Shown: piece by piece, positions 24,750 through 32,384 of the stretch
Position numbering within the stretch: position 1 is the first letter of the stretch
Layout of the letters: every line of letters starts with the position of its first letter
Assembly (NCBI GenBank): GCA_024400305.1
Contig: JAKSMX010000019.1
Location: 1-51,016, forward strand
Length of the DNA stretch: 51,016 bases
From: Bacteroidales bacterium
GTDB lineage: Bacteria > Bacteroidota > Bacteroidia > Bacteroidales > F082
Direction: 5' to 3'
The notes under the pieces: model-generated
What the model was told of the DNA's origin: nothing
Database searches by the model: none
The model's input: only the letters and a program-made list of their open reading frames with translations
Made by a program: the position numbers and the translations under genes

Positions 24750-24983
24750 ATGAATAGTCTGATGGTACTTTTGAATATTGGCGGGCAGGAAATACTGATT
24801 ATCCTGCTCATCGTTCTCGTGCTTTTCGGCGGACGCAAGATCCCGGAGCTGATGAAGGGTCTCGGGAAGGGAGTCCGTGAATACAAGAAAGCGATGAACA
24901 GTGTTGAAGACGATTTGAACGGGAATCCGGAACCTGACAAACAGCCCGGCGACGGCATCCGTGAGCGAATCGCTGACAAATAA
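24750..24983 (+). CDS. tatA: Sec-independent translocase subunit TatA/E
   Basis: The 77-residue protein has one N-terminal membrane helix ([16 protein letters not shown]), the conserved [24 protein letters not shown] hinge and amphipathic helix, and a polar tail. TatA oligomers form the pore for folded Tat cargo. It starts two bases after the CXXX modification gene and is followed by tatC. ATG at 24750 and a second at 24762 are both usable. Confidence 0.92.
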   Translation: MNSLMVLLNIGGQEILIILLIVLVLFGGRKIPELMKGLGKGVREYKKAMNSVEDDLNGNPEPDKQPGDGIRERIADK

Positions 24984-24989
24984 TAAAAC

Positions 24990-25802
24990 ATGCCAAAATC
25001 GGAAAATACTTTCTGGGGACACGTCGAGGTCCTCAGGTGGGTTATCATACGTTGCCTGCTGGTGATAGTGGCGGTGGCGGTGACGGCGTTTGCCTTCAAG
25101 GAGTTTGTCTTTGACGGCATTGTGCTGGCACCGCTGCGGCAGGATTTCGCTACGTACGAACTTCTGTGCCGTATTGCGTCAGTCCTGTCGATGCCTGGTC
25201 TGTGTCCGACGATACATCCTGTCGAGATAATAAACATAAACCTCACGGCGCAGCTTTTCACGCACATGGGCATCGCCTTTGTTTGCGGGTTGATAGTCGC
25301 ATTCCCGTATCTCACCTTGGAGATTTGGTTTTTCGTGAAACCGGCCCTTTATTCCAATGAGAAATCCGCTGCGGTCAAAGGCGCGTTCTCGTTCCTTCTG
25401 CTGTTTTTCCTCGGTGTCGCGACGGCATATTATATCATTTTCCCGTTGACACTCAATTTTTTGGGAACATATCAGGTCAGCGCGACCGTCGGAAACCAAA
25501 TCTCACTCAATTCGTACATCAGCACTTTCCTGACGCTTGTCTTTCTGCTCGGCGTTGTGTTTGAGATGCCGATTGTGGCTTATTTCTTCGCTGAAATCGG
25601 GTTGCTGAAATCTGAATTTCTCAAAAAATACCGCAAGGTCGCGATAGTGATTATCATGATTCTTGCGGCCCTGATAACACCGAGTACCGACGCTTTCACC
25701 ATGATGCTTGTCGTCTTGCCGCTGTGGATGCTGTATGAAGTCAGCCGCGGCGTTGTGAAAAGGGTCGAGAGGAAAAATGCTTCCTTAAAAGCTGAACAGT
25801 AG
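24990..25802 (+). CDS. tatC: Sec-independent translocase subunit TatC
   Basis: The 270-residue protein has six membrane segments and the TatC hallmarks: an N-terminal FWGHVEVLRWVIIRC, a FEMPIV motif in VVFEMPIVAYFF, and LITPSTDAFTMMLVVLPLWMLYEVS near the end. TatC recognises the twin-arginine motif. A tatAC pair without tatB is normal in Bacteroidota. Base composition is richer in GC than the RiPP genes just upstream, so these two may be resident genes next to which the RiPP cassette was acquired. Confidence 0.95.
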   Translation: MPKSENTFWGHVEVLRWVIIRCLLVIVAVAVTAFAFKEFVFDGIVLAPLRQDFATYELLCRIASVLSMPGLCPTIHPVEIININLTAQLFTHMGIAFVCGLIVAFPYLTLEIWFFVKPALYSNEKSAAVKGAFSFLLLFFLGVATAYYIIFPLTLNFLGTYQVSATVGNQISLNSYISTFLTLVFLLGVVFEMPIVAYFFAEIGLLKSEFLKKYRKVAIVIIMILAALITPSTDAFTMMLVVLPLWMLYEVSRGVVKRVERKNASLKAEQ

Positions 25803-25935
25803 CTGATTTTGATGTTTCGTATCATCTACCCCCGTTTCAGCCAAATGGCGAAAAACTTGGGTGTATAGGTCAAAACGTGTACTGTTAGCTATAAGAAGCA
25901 GTGGTGCCAAAATTATTAATTTAAATTTCATACAT

Positions 25936-25986
25936 AAACGATTTACACTTTGCAAAAATATTCACAAAGTGTTTTTATAAATCGTT
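25936..25986. repeat. Interrupted inverted repeat downstream of tatC
   Basis: AAACGATT 25936-25943 pairs with AATCGTTT 25979-25986 and ACACTTTG 25945-25952 with CAAAGTGT 25965-25972; a TTTTTG tail follows. It may terminate the operon or act as an operator. The rest of 25803-26057 shows no gene. Confidence 0.6.
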
Positions 25987-26057
25987 TTTGTGCTGCCAAT
26001 TCGACATCAGACAGATGCGATTATTGCATCATTTGATGATATTTGTCAAGGTCAAGT

Positions 26058-27497
26058 TTATTCAAACAGCTCATCCATTTTCACCTCGCTGTTCACGATT
26101 CCGGAATGAATGCCCTGGGCGACACCGAAAGTAGTGACAAACGTCGTGACTATCGACTTGCGGCATCGTGTGGATTGTTTGAAAAGTTCCATCCTTTCAC
26201 GCAGCTTTTCCTCATAATCCCTGTTGATGACAAACATATTCCTGCTGAATTTCATTTCACAGAGGTTGACCATCCTGTCAGATCTGTCAAATATCAAGTC
26301 AATCTGTGAGCCAGCGTCTCCATTCCCTTTTCCAGCTGCCTTCCTCCACGATGACATGTTCGTCGAAATCCCTGATATTCCAAGTGCTTTCTTAATTTGG
26401 TCGGAATGCATCATGCAAAGCAGCTCAAAAGTCACTCCCATCCATGATTCAACACTGTGTGTCAGGAAGTTATGACTCCACCAATGTTCATCGCCGCTTG
26501 TGTCATTGTCTATAAACTTGTAATAGAAAAGTGTGTAGAAGTCAGTGAGTCTGTATATCGAATCTTTGGTTTTTCCGCCGTACATATTTGATTTTGAAAC
26601 GAAATCGCAACGGACGAGATTCCGCAGGATACGAGTCAAGACACCACCGTCAACCCCGACTATCTTGGAAATATCATTGCGGCACATTCCTTCACGATGG
26701 CCAGCCAATGCCTTTACTATTGAAATATAATGCCCTGCCTGTGAAAAAACCGCACTGTAAAGTTCCTCGAACTCAATCCTTAAAGCTCCGTTTTTCCTGA
26801 AGCACAACTCATCTACGTTTTGGATGAGACTGCGGCTTCCGTCAAGAAGGCTCAGGTAAAACGGCACTCCGCCGAAAAGCATGTAACATTGCAAAATCTG
26901 GTATCTGTCCCAGTAACAATTGTGATTCCTCAAATACTTTTCGGTTTCATTAAGGTTAAAGGGACGCAAATAGATGCTGTTCGTGATACGCGCGTGCAGT
27001 CCCCCTTTGTTATCAACGAGTTTATCCATCATCCACGAACTCGCCGAACCGCTTGCAATAAACATTATATCATTCCTGCGGGCGGCCCAACCGTTCCAGA
27101 AATTCTCCAGAGCTTCGACAAACTCTGACTTCTGCGTGTCAATCCATGGCATCTCATCCACGAACACGACTTTTTTACGAACATCGCTTATTCCGTCAAG
27201 ATGGTTTTCTAATGCCTCGAAGGCATCAAACCAATCGTCGAATTTGAATTGTTTGTTGGTGCTTGTTTGTTGTCGTAGAGCTTTCGCGAAATTCTGAAGC
27301 TGGCGTTTCTTTTTCAAGCCATGTCCGCCAACAAATGTGAAATCAAAAGCACCTCCGAAATACTTGTCAATTAAAAAAGTCTTTCCGACGCGACGTCGCC
27401 CATAGACGATGACAAACTCCGAGCGGCCAGATTCCATACAACGTTTCAGTTCTTCGCATTCACGTTCTCTACCAATCAAGATTTCCTCTTTCATCAA
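26058..27497 (-). CDS. AAA ATPase with DUF234/PD-(D/E)XK C-terminus
   Basis: The 479-residue protein has Walker A GRRRVGKT at about 33-40, Walker B KVVFVDEMPW at about 108-117, a sensor-like FIASGSASSW and a winged-helix middle. The C-terminal domain shows GSQIDLIFDRSDRMVNLCEMKFS: an Asp and an E-x-K spaced as in PD-(D/E)XK nucleases, here apparently intact. This architecture is a common but uncharacterised Bacteroidota ATPase, suspected to act in defence or DNA repair. It differs from the DUF4143 protein at 338, which lost its ExK. ATG at 27497 or the adjacent codon both fit. Confidence 0.85.
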   Translation of the reverse strand: MMKEEILIGRERECEELKRCMESGRSEFVIVYGRRRVGKTFLIDKYFGGAFDFTFVGGHGLKKKRQLQNFAKALRQQTSTNKQFKFDDWFDAFEALENHLDGISDVRKKVVFVDEMPWIDTQKSEFVEALENFWNGWAARRNDIMFIASGSASSWMMDKLVDNKGGLHARITNSIYLRPFNLNETEKYLRNHNCYWDRYQILQCYMLFGGVPFYLSLLDGSRSLIQNVDELCFRKNGALRIEFEELYSAVFSQAGHYISIVKALAGHREGMCRNDISKIVGVDGGVLTRILRNLVRCDFVSKSNMYGGKTKDSIYRLTDFYTLFYYKFIDNDTSGDEHWWSHNFLTHSVESWMGVTFELLCMMHSDQIKKALGISGISTNMSSWRKAAGKGNGDAGSQIDLIFDRSDRMVNLCEMKFSRNMFVINRDYEEKLRERMELFKQSTRCRKSIVTTFVTTFGVAQGIHSGIVNSEVKMDELFE

Positions 27498-27551
27498 ACA
27501 TTATTTTTTGCAAAAATACTTAAAATACGCCAATAAAACATACAAAACATC

Positions 27552-27600
27552 GATTTTTTACCCAAATCCATGTTTTTTTATGCGATTTGGGTAAAAAATC
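27552..27600. repeat. Perfect 17-bp inverted repeat
   Basis: GATTTTTTACCCAAATC at 27552-27568 is the exact reverse complement of 27584-27600, with a 15-base spacer. It lies between two minus-strand genes. On either strand the hairpin's 3' arm ends in A or T runs, so it could be a terminator for the gene at 27697 or an operator for the ATPase. Confidence 0.8.
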
Positions 27601-27696
27601 AACAAGTGAAACCTTTTGACAAACGAATTTTCAATGGAAAACGACATCTATTGGTGACATGAGAAACCCAAATTCCTTTTTTTTATGATTTGAAAA

Positions 27697-28686
27697 TCAC
27701 CTTAAAAACCCCTTTGTCTCATTCTCCGTCAGTTCCCTGAAATCGCAGGTGCTTGCTATTGTCCCATTGTCAGTAAATACATAAACCGGAAACCTCCCGA
27801 ACGTTATATCGAGTGACATATACGGCGAGATGAACCAAAATTCGCAATCCTCCGTGCCGGTTCCTTTCATAAATTCAATTATATCCTCATCGTAACCCCA
27901 AATCAGAAACTTCAAATGTTTTTCACTGATTTTGTTGTGTTCCAAAATCATCATCAGCTTTTCTGAACCCATCTTGCAGAACCTGCAACCGGCTGAAACA
28001 TAACTGATTATGTATTTGTCATCTGAAATGTCCAATCTTGCGAAGCTGTCACGTTTAATAATTATGGTGTCGTTTTCGTGAATGAAATCAAGTTTGACAA
28101 TGTTTATTGAATCGTGCAGGCTGTTTTCGAATGCCATTGTGTTGATATTGTTGTCTTTAGACACGATTTTGTTGTAAACCGAATCCATCGGGAAAACGAC
28201 AAACGGAAGTATCACTGCCACCGCAATTGAGATTCCTGCCAGCCATTTCCTGAACTTTGGTTTGTAAACTGCGTCTTTTTCTTTTCTTATGGCAAGCAAT
28301 AACAAAATTGAAACAATGTTCTTGTAAATTGATTCTGAAGGATTTAGCTTTATCAATTCCCCGAAGCAGTTGCAATTGTCATCGTTTCTGAAAATCATGA
28401 CATAGACAAGGAACAGTGTGAAACCGGCCATCATCAGCGTTGAAAGCCACCAAACCTTTTTATAATATATTTTGAAAATCAAACAGAATCCCAACAGTAT
28501 TTCGGCGGCTATCAGCAATCTTGAGAAAACGGTTGTCAGCGTGAAGCTGAAGATGCCGAAACTGTAGATGTAGATTTCAAAATTGTCGATTGACAGAAGT
28601 TTGAGTACCGCTGCCGTGACGAGCATCAAGCCAAGAAGCAGTCTCGCCGCTGTTTTTGAAGTTTTGAGAAGCAATTCTTTTTTCAT
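27697..28686 (-). CDS. MauE/DoxX-like membrane protein fused to thioredoxin-like domain
   Basis: The first 165 residues form four or five membrane helices with the MauE-family signature NCNCFGELI. After a further hydrophobic segment comes a periplasmic domain with a thioredoxin-like redox pair in VSAGCRFCKMGSEK and later FPVYVFTDNG, the cis-Pro region. MauE-type proteins work in periplasmic disulfide or thioether formation, so the fusion suggests that reducing equivalents are passed to the attached thioredoxin domain. The partner is unknown. It is followed on the same strand by nothing close. Confidence 0.75.
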   Translation of the reverse strand: MKKELLLKTSKTAARLLLGLMLVTAAVLKLLSIDNFEIYIYSFGIFSFTLTTVFSRLLIAAEILLGFCLIFKIYYKKVWWLSTLMMAGFTLFLVYVMIFRNDDNCNCFGELIKLNPSESIYKNIVSILLLLAIRKEKDAVYKPKFRKWLAGISIAVAVILPFVVFPMDSVYNKIVSKDNNINTMAFENSLHDSINIVKLDFIHENDTIIIKRDSFARLDISDDKYIISYVSAGCRFCKMGSEKLMMILEHNKISEKHLKFLIWGYDEDIIEFMKGTGTEDCEFWFISPYMSLDITFGRFPVYVFTDNGTIASTCDFRELTENETKGFLR

Positions 28687-28730
28687 GGCATGACAGTCAA
28701 ATAATGGCCGCGAATGTTGTCATTTTGGCA

Positions 28731-29939
28731 TCAATGTTCTTTCAGGATCTGCATCAGCGTGTCGATGCTTGTCTTATAGTCGTCCATGTTGTCTTTCTTC
28801 ACAGGGTCGGAGCTTGGTGACTTGAACTTCAGCGGGTCGATGTATGTGCCGTTTTTCTGGAGGCGGAAGTCGAGGTGCGGGCCTGTCGATGCGCCGGTGC
28901 TTCCGACGTAGCCGATGGTCTGTCCTTGTTTCACCTTGCTGCCTTGCGCAACGCCTTTGGCGAAACCTTTCAGGTGCATGTAAGTCGTCGTGTATGTGCT
29001 GTTATGCTTGATTTTCAGATAGTTGCCGCCACCTTTCTTGTCCCAGCCTTTGGCGATGACGGTGCCGTCGCCGATAGACTGGACTGGTGTTCCGGCCGGA
29101 GCCGCGTAGTCAACGCCGTGGTGAGGGCGCACGACGTGGTAAATAGGGTGCATCCTTCCGTTCGAGAACTTCGAGCTGATGCGGCGGTAGTTCAGAGGAG
29201 CTTTCAGAAACGCCTTGCGCAGGCTCTGGCCTTTGTTGTCGTAGTAGTCGCCGCGACCGCCTTGTTCATAGTAAAACGCGTAGTGTCCTTCGCCTCCGTT
29301 TTTCAGATATGCCGCCAGGACATCGCCGGTCCTGTAAGGGACGCTGTCGCCTTCGATGATGTATTCTTTGTAAATGGCCTTGCATGAGTCGCCCGACTGG
29401 ATGCCGAAGAAATCGACAGTCCAGGCGTAGATGTCCGACAATTCAAGTGTCAACGACGGGTCGCAGCCGGCGTCGCTTAACGCGTTCCACAGGCTCGACT
29501 GTATCTCGACGCCGACGTGGGCGATTCTTTCTGTTACTTCTTTTTCATAACGCCAAGCTGGCAGCGAGTCTGTCAGCCCGAAAATCGCATAATTTGTGCG
29601 GTCGATTTCATAAATCCAGTATATCGGTTGAGGCACGCTGTCGCGGGTCATCAGGAAAACATAGTTGCTCCCGACCTTGATCTTTCTCGTGTCAAAAACG
29701 TCGCGCTTGTTCATGGCAATCTCATGAACCACGCTGTAATTGACACCTTCTTTTTGCAAAATCTTTGAAAGTATATCGTTTTTCTGAACTTTCCCTTCTA
29801 TCACATCCAAGGTGTCTATGCATATCTCGCAATAATATCGATGTTCGACTTCCTTGTGGTTTTTTTTGCCACCATTGGATTTGTTTCCGCAAGAAAAAAA
29901 GAAAAGTGCTATTATTAATAATGGTAGTATTTTCTTCAT
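28731..29939 (-). CDS. M23 metallopeptidase lipoprotein (LytM domain)
   Basis: The 402-residue protein has a lipoprotein signal with FFSC and Cys17. A central LysM/OapA-like region is visible (KVQKNDILSKILQKEGV), and the C-terminal LytM domain has HHGVDYAAPAGTPV with the zinc-binding His and Asp and the second motif HLDFRL with its His. It probably cuts cell-wall crosslinks at the inner face of the outer membrane. It lies 44 bases upstream of the MauE-thioredoxin gene on the same strand, so the two may be cotranscribed. Confidence 0.9.
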   Translation of the reverse strand: MKKILPLLIIALFFFSCGNKSNGGKKNHKEVEHRYYCEICIDTLDVIEGKVQKNDILSKILQKEGVNYSVVHEIAMNKRDVFDTRKIKVGSNYVFLMTRDSVPQPIYWIYEIDRTNYAIFGLTDSLPAWRYEKEVTERIAHVGVEIQSSLWNALSDAGCDPSLTLELSDIYAWTVDFFGIQSGDSCKAIYKEYIIEGDSVPYRTGDVLAAYLKNGGEGHYAFYYEQGGRGDYYDNKGQSLRKAFLKAPLNYRRISSKFSNGRMHPIYHVVRPHHGVDYAAPAGTPVQSIGDGTVIAKGWDKKGGGNYLKIKHNSTYTTTYMHLKGFAKGVAQGSKVKQGQTIGYVGSTGASTGPHLDFRLQKNGTYIDPLKFKSPSSDPVKKDNMDDYKTSIDTLMQILKEH

Positions 29940-29963
29940 AAAATAAAAGTTTTAGTCAAAATC

Positions 29964-29994
29964 CAGAGGTCAAGGTGATTAATCCTGACCTCTG
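29964..29994 (-). terminator. Hairpin after iorB
   Basis: CAGAGGTCA 29964-29972 pairs with TGACCTCTG 29986-29994. Read on the minus strand it follows the end of iorB and precedes a T/A-rich run. Confidence 0.65.
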
Positions 29995-30023
29995 AATCCT
30001 AACTTTTGACGGTAATCGTCAAA

Positions 30024-30596
30024 TTATCTTTTTGTCGCCTGCTCGTAACCTGCTCTGACGGCTTTGATGTTGGAATCGACGACATCCTGTCCTTTGCTGC
30101 CGAAGATGTGTACGATAGCGGCCTCGACCTTGTCCATCTCAATGCCGAGATAAGGCACCGTTGCGCCGAGGAGCACCATGTTTGAACGTGCGCCGATCTT
30201 CTTGGCGATGTCGTTGGCGTTGAAACTCACGACGTTGCCGAGTTTGTTGAGTTCGCCGTTGATGACATCCATGTCGGGGTAGTTCTTGATGTTGACGAAA
30301 GGCTCGCTGTTGGTGATGACCCAGCCTTCCTTATTGAGCCAGGGCAGGTAGCGGAGCGCTTCCATCGGCTCGCTGGAGAGGATGATGTCGGCCTGTCCTT
30401 CCGGAATGACATCGGCGTAGATCTCGCCGGTTGAGATGCGGAGGTGTGAGAACACCGAGCCGCCGCGCTGCGACATGCCGTGTATCTCCGACTGTTTCAG
30501 GGTCATGCCCATGTTCAGTGCGGCATCAGAGATGATCTTCGCGACAGAGACAATGCCGTCTCCGCCGACACCGCATAATACTATATCTTTCTTCAT
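30024..30596 (-). CDS. iorB: Indolepyruvate ferredoxin oxidoreductase, beta subunit
   Basis: The 190-residue protein matches the gamma-like domain of 2-oxoacid oxidoreductases: VLCGVGGDGIVSVAKIISDAA, then SEIHGMSQRGGSVFSHLR. With IorA it oxidises aryl pyruvates to aryl acyl-CoA, passing electrons to ferredoxin, for aromatic amino-acid breakdown or, reversed, synthesis. It is 28 bases downstream of iorA and clearly cotranscribed. Confidence 0.92.
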   Translation of the reverse strand: MKKDIVLCGVGGDGIVSVAKIISDAALNMGMTLKQSEIHGMSQRGGSVFSHLRISTGEIYADVIPEGQADIILSSEPMEALRYLPWLNKEGWVITNSEPFVNIKNYPDMDVINGELNKLGNVVSFNANDIAKKIGARSNMVLLGATVPYLGIEMDKVEAAIVHIFGSKGQDVVDSNIKAVRAGYEQATKR

Positions 30597-30624
30597 TTCG
30601 AGTATTTTTTAATTCGTTAATACA

Positions 30625-32205
30625 TTATTTCTTGAGGTGTTTCTTGAGTTCCACGAGGCAGGTGCGGTGAGGTATGATTACCGACACGCCGTTGTAGTTG
30701 ACTTCTTCCTCGATGATCCTGACGTTTTCCTCATGGTTCTTCGGGAGCGGCACGATGTCGCGGATGTGCTCCGGTTCGACGCCGAGGCCTTCGCAGATGC
30801 GGCGGATTTTGTTGTTGGCCGATGAAGGCTGGCCGCCGGTCATGGCTGTGATGTCGTTGTCGAGAATCATGATGACGACGTTGGCTTTCTCGTTGACGCA
30901 GTCGAGCAGGCCTGTCATGCCGCTGTGTCCGAATGTGCCGTCGCCGATGACGCCCACTGCCGGGAAGATACCCACTTCGGAGGCGCCTTTCGCCATGGTG
31001 ATTGACGCGCCCATGCACACCGTAGTGTTGATGGCTTTCATGTTGAAACCGAGGGTGTAGCAGCCGATGTCGCCGAACACCTTGCCGCCTTTATGGTTGG
31101 CCATGACAGCGTTGAGGGCGTTGTAGCTGTCAACGTGCGGGCAGCCCTGACATAGCGCAGGCGGGCGGTTGACGACGACTTCCGGAACCGTGTGCGTGGC
31201 GGCGGCTTTGATGCCGAGAGCCTTGGCGACCTTCTCCGCATTCAGTTCACCGTCGCGTCGGATGGTCTCGTCGAGACGTCCCATGACTTTCTTGCCTTTG
31301 CCGAGGAATCCTTTGATCTGCTCTTCAACGAACGGCTGGCCGTCTTCGAGGACGAGGATCTCGTCGCATTCATCATAAAGTCTGTTGACCATACTGAACG
31401 GCAGCGGGTACTGTGTTATCTTGACGATCGGATGCGGGCATTTGCCGTCCTGGAAGTTCTCCATGAGATAGTTGTATGCGATGCCTGTGGTGATGATTCC
31501 AAGACGCTTGTCGGCGCCGTCGATGTATTTGTTGTAGCCCGACTCTTCGGATGCCTTGGTGAAGCTATCCTGTTTGTCAATGAGTTCACGGTAGAGGCGT
31601 TTTGCGTTGGCGGGGAGAAGCACGAATGACTTGGCGTCGGCCGGTTCGGTGATTTCGTTCTGCTTGCGAATCGGCTTGCGGACGATGCCTGCGCGGCTGT
31701 GTGCGAGACGTGTTGGGATGCGGTAAAGCACCGGCGTGCCGAGTGTCTCACTCAACTCGAAACCGAAATGCACCATGTCGTAGGCTTCCTGCTGGTTCGA
31801 AGGTTCAAGCATCGGAATCATAGCCCAGTGTCCGTAGAAACGGCTGTCCTGCTCGTCCTGTGATGAGAACATGCTCGGGTCGTCGGCCACGACGACAAGC
31901 ACGCCCTTGGTGCCGATGATGGCTGAATTCATGAACGGGTCGCCGCAGACGTTGAGACCCACGTGCTTCATGCATGTCATGGCACGTTTGCCCGCATACG
32001 CGACACCGATGGACGCCTCCAAGGCTGTCTTCTCATTCGCACACCAGTTGGCACGGATGCCAAGCTCCTTGGCTTCCTTTGATTTCATTACGTATTCCGT
32101 AATCTGTGTCGATGGAGTGCCCGGATAACTGTTGATGGCGCTTCCACCAGCATCAATGAAACCCTGTGCTATGGCTTCGTCACCGAGTAATAAGATTTTG
32201 TTCAT
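30625..32205 (-). CDS. iorA: Indolepyruvate ferredoxin oxidoreductase, alpha subunit
   Basis: The 526-residue protein has the pyruvate-ferredoxin-oxidoreductase N-terminal domain (SYPGTPSTQITEYV) and the thiamine-diphosphate domain with GDGTFGHSGMTGLLDCVNEKAN and LDNDITAMTGGQPS. Archaeal IorA proteins carry a C-terminal double 4Fe-4S ferredoxin domain; here the protein ends HRTCLVELKKHLKK and lacks that domain. The CQGCPH motif near residue 375 is kept. Electron transfer must therefore use a separate ferredoxin. Confidence 0.93.
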   Translation of the reverse strand: MNKILLLGDEAIAQGFIDAGGSAINSYPGTPSTQITEYVMKSKEAKELGIRANWCANEKTALEASIGVAYAGKRAMTCMKHVGLNVCGDPFMNSAIIGTKGVLVVVADDPSMFSSQDEQDSRFYGHWAMIPMLEPSNQQEAYDMVHFGFELSETLGTPVLYRIPTRLAHSRAGIVRKPIRKQNEITEPADAKSFVLLPANAKRLYRELIDKQDSFTKASEESGYNKYIDGADKRLGIITTGIAYNYLMENFQDGKCPHPIVKITQYPLPFSMVNRLYDECDEILVLEDGQPFVEEQIKGFLGKGKKVMGRLDETIRRDGELNAEKVAKALGIKAAATHTVPEVVVNRPPALCQGCPHVDSYNALNAVMANHKGGKVFGDIGCYTLGFNMKAINTTVCMGASITMAKGASEVGIFPAVGVIGDGTFGHSGMTGLLDCVNEKANVVIMILDNDITAMTGGQPSSANNKIRRICEGLGVEPEHIRDIVPLPKNHEENVRIIEEEVNYNGVSVIIPHRTCLVELKKHLKK

Positions 32206-32336
32206 ATTTGTATATTTTTAAAGTTGATTCTTCTGTTTTTTAAAATGGCAAAGATAACGTTTTTTTCAATATGGAAGGCAAACTTTTCAGTAAATCTTTA
32301 AATTTTAAAAATGAGCGCACGTATTGAAAATATTTA

Positions 32337-32344
32337 TATCTTTG
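32337..32344 (+). promoter_or_regulatory. -7 element of the acyltransferase gene
   Basis: TATCTTTG at 32337-32344 lies about 40 bases before the ATG at 32385, in the 179-base space shared with divergent iorA. Confidence 0.55.
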
Positions 32345-32384
32345 CAACTTATTTCGGATTTATCAATTTTGAAGATTTTGAGAA

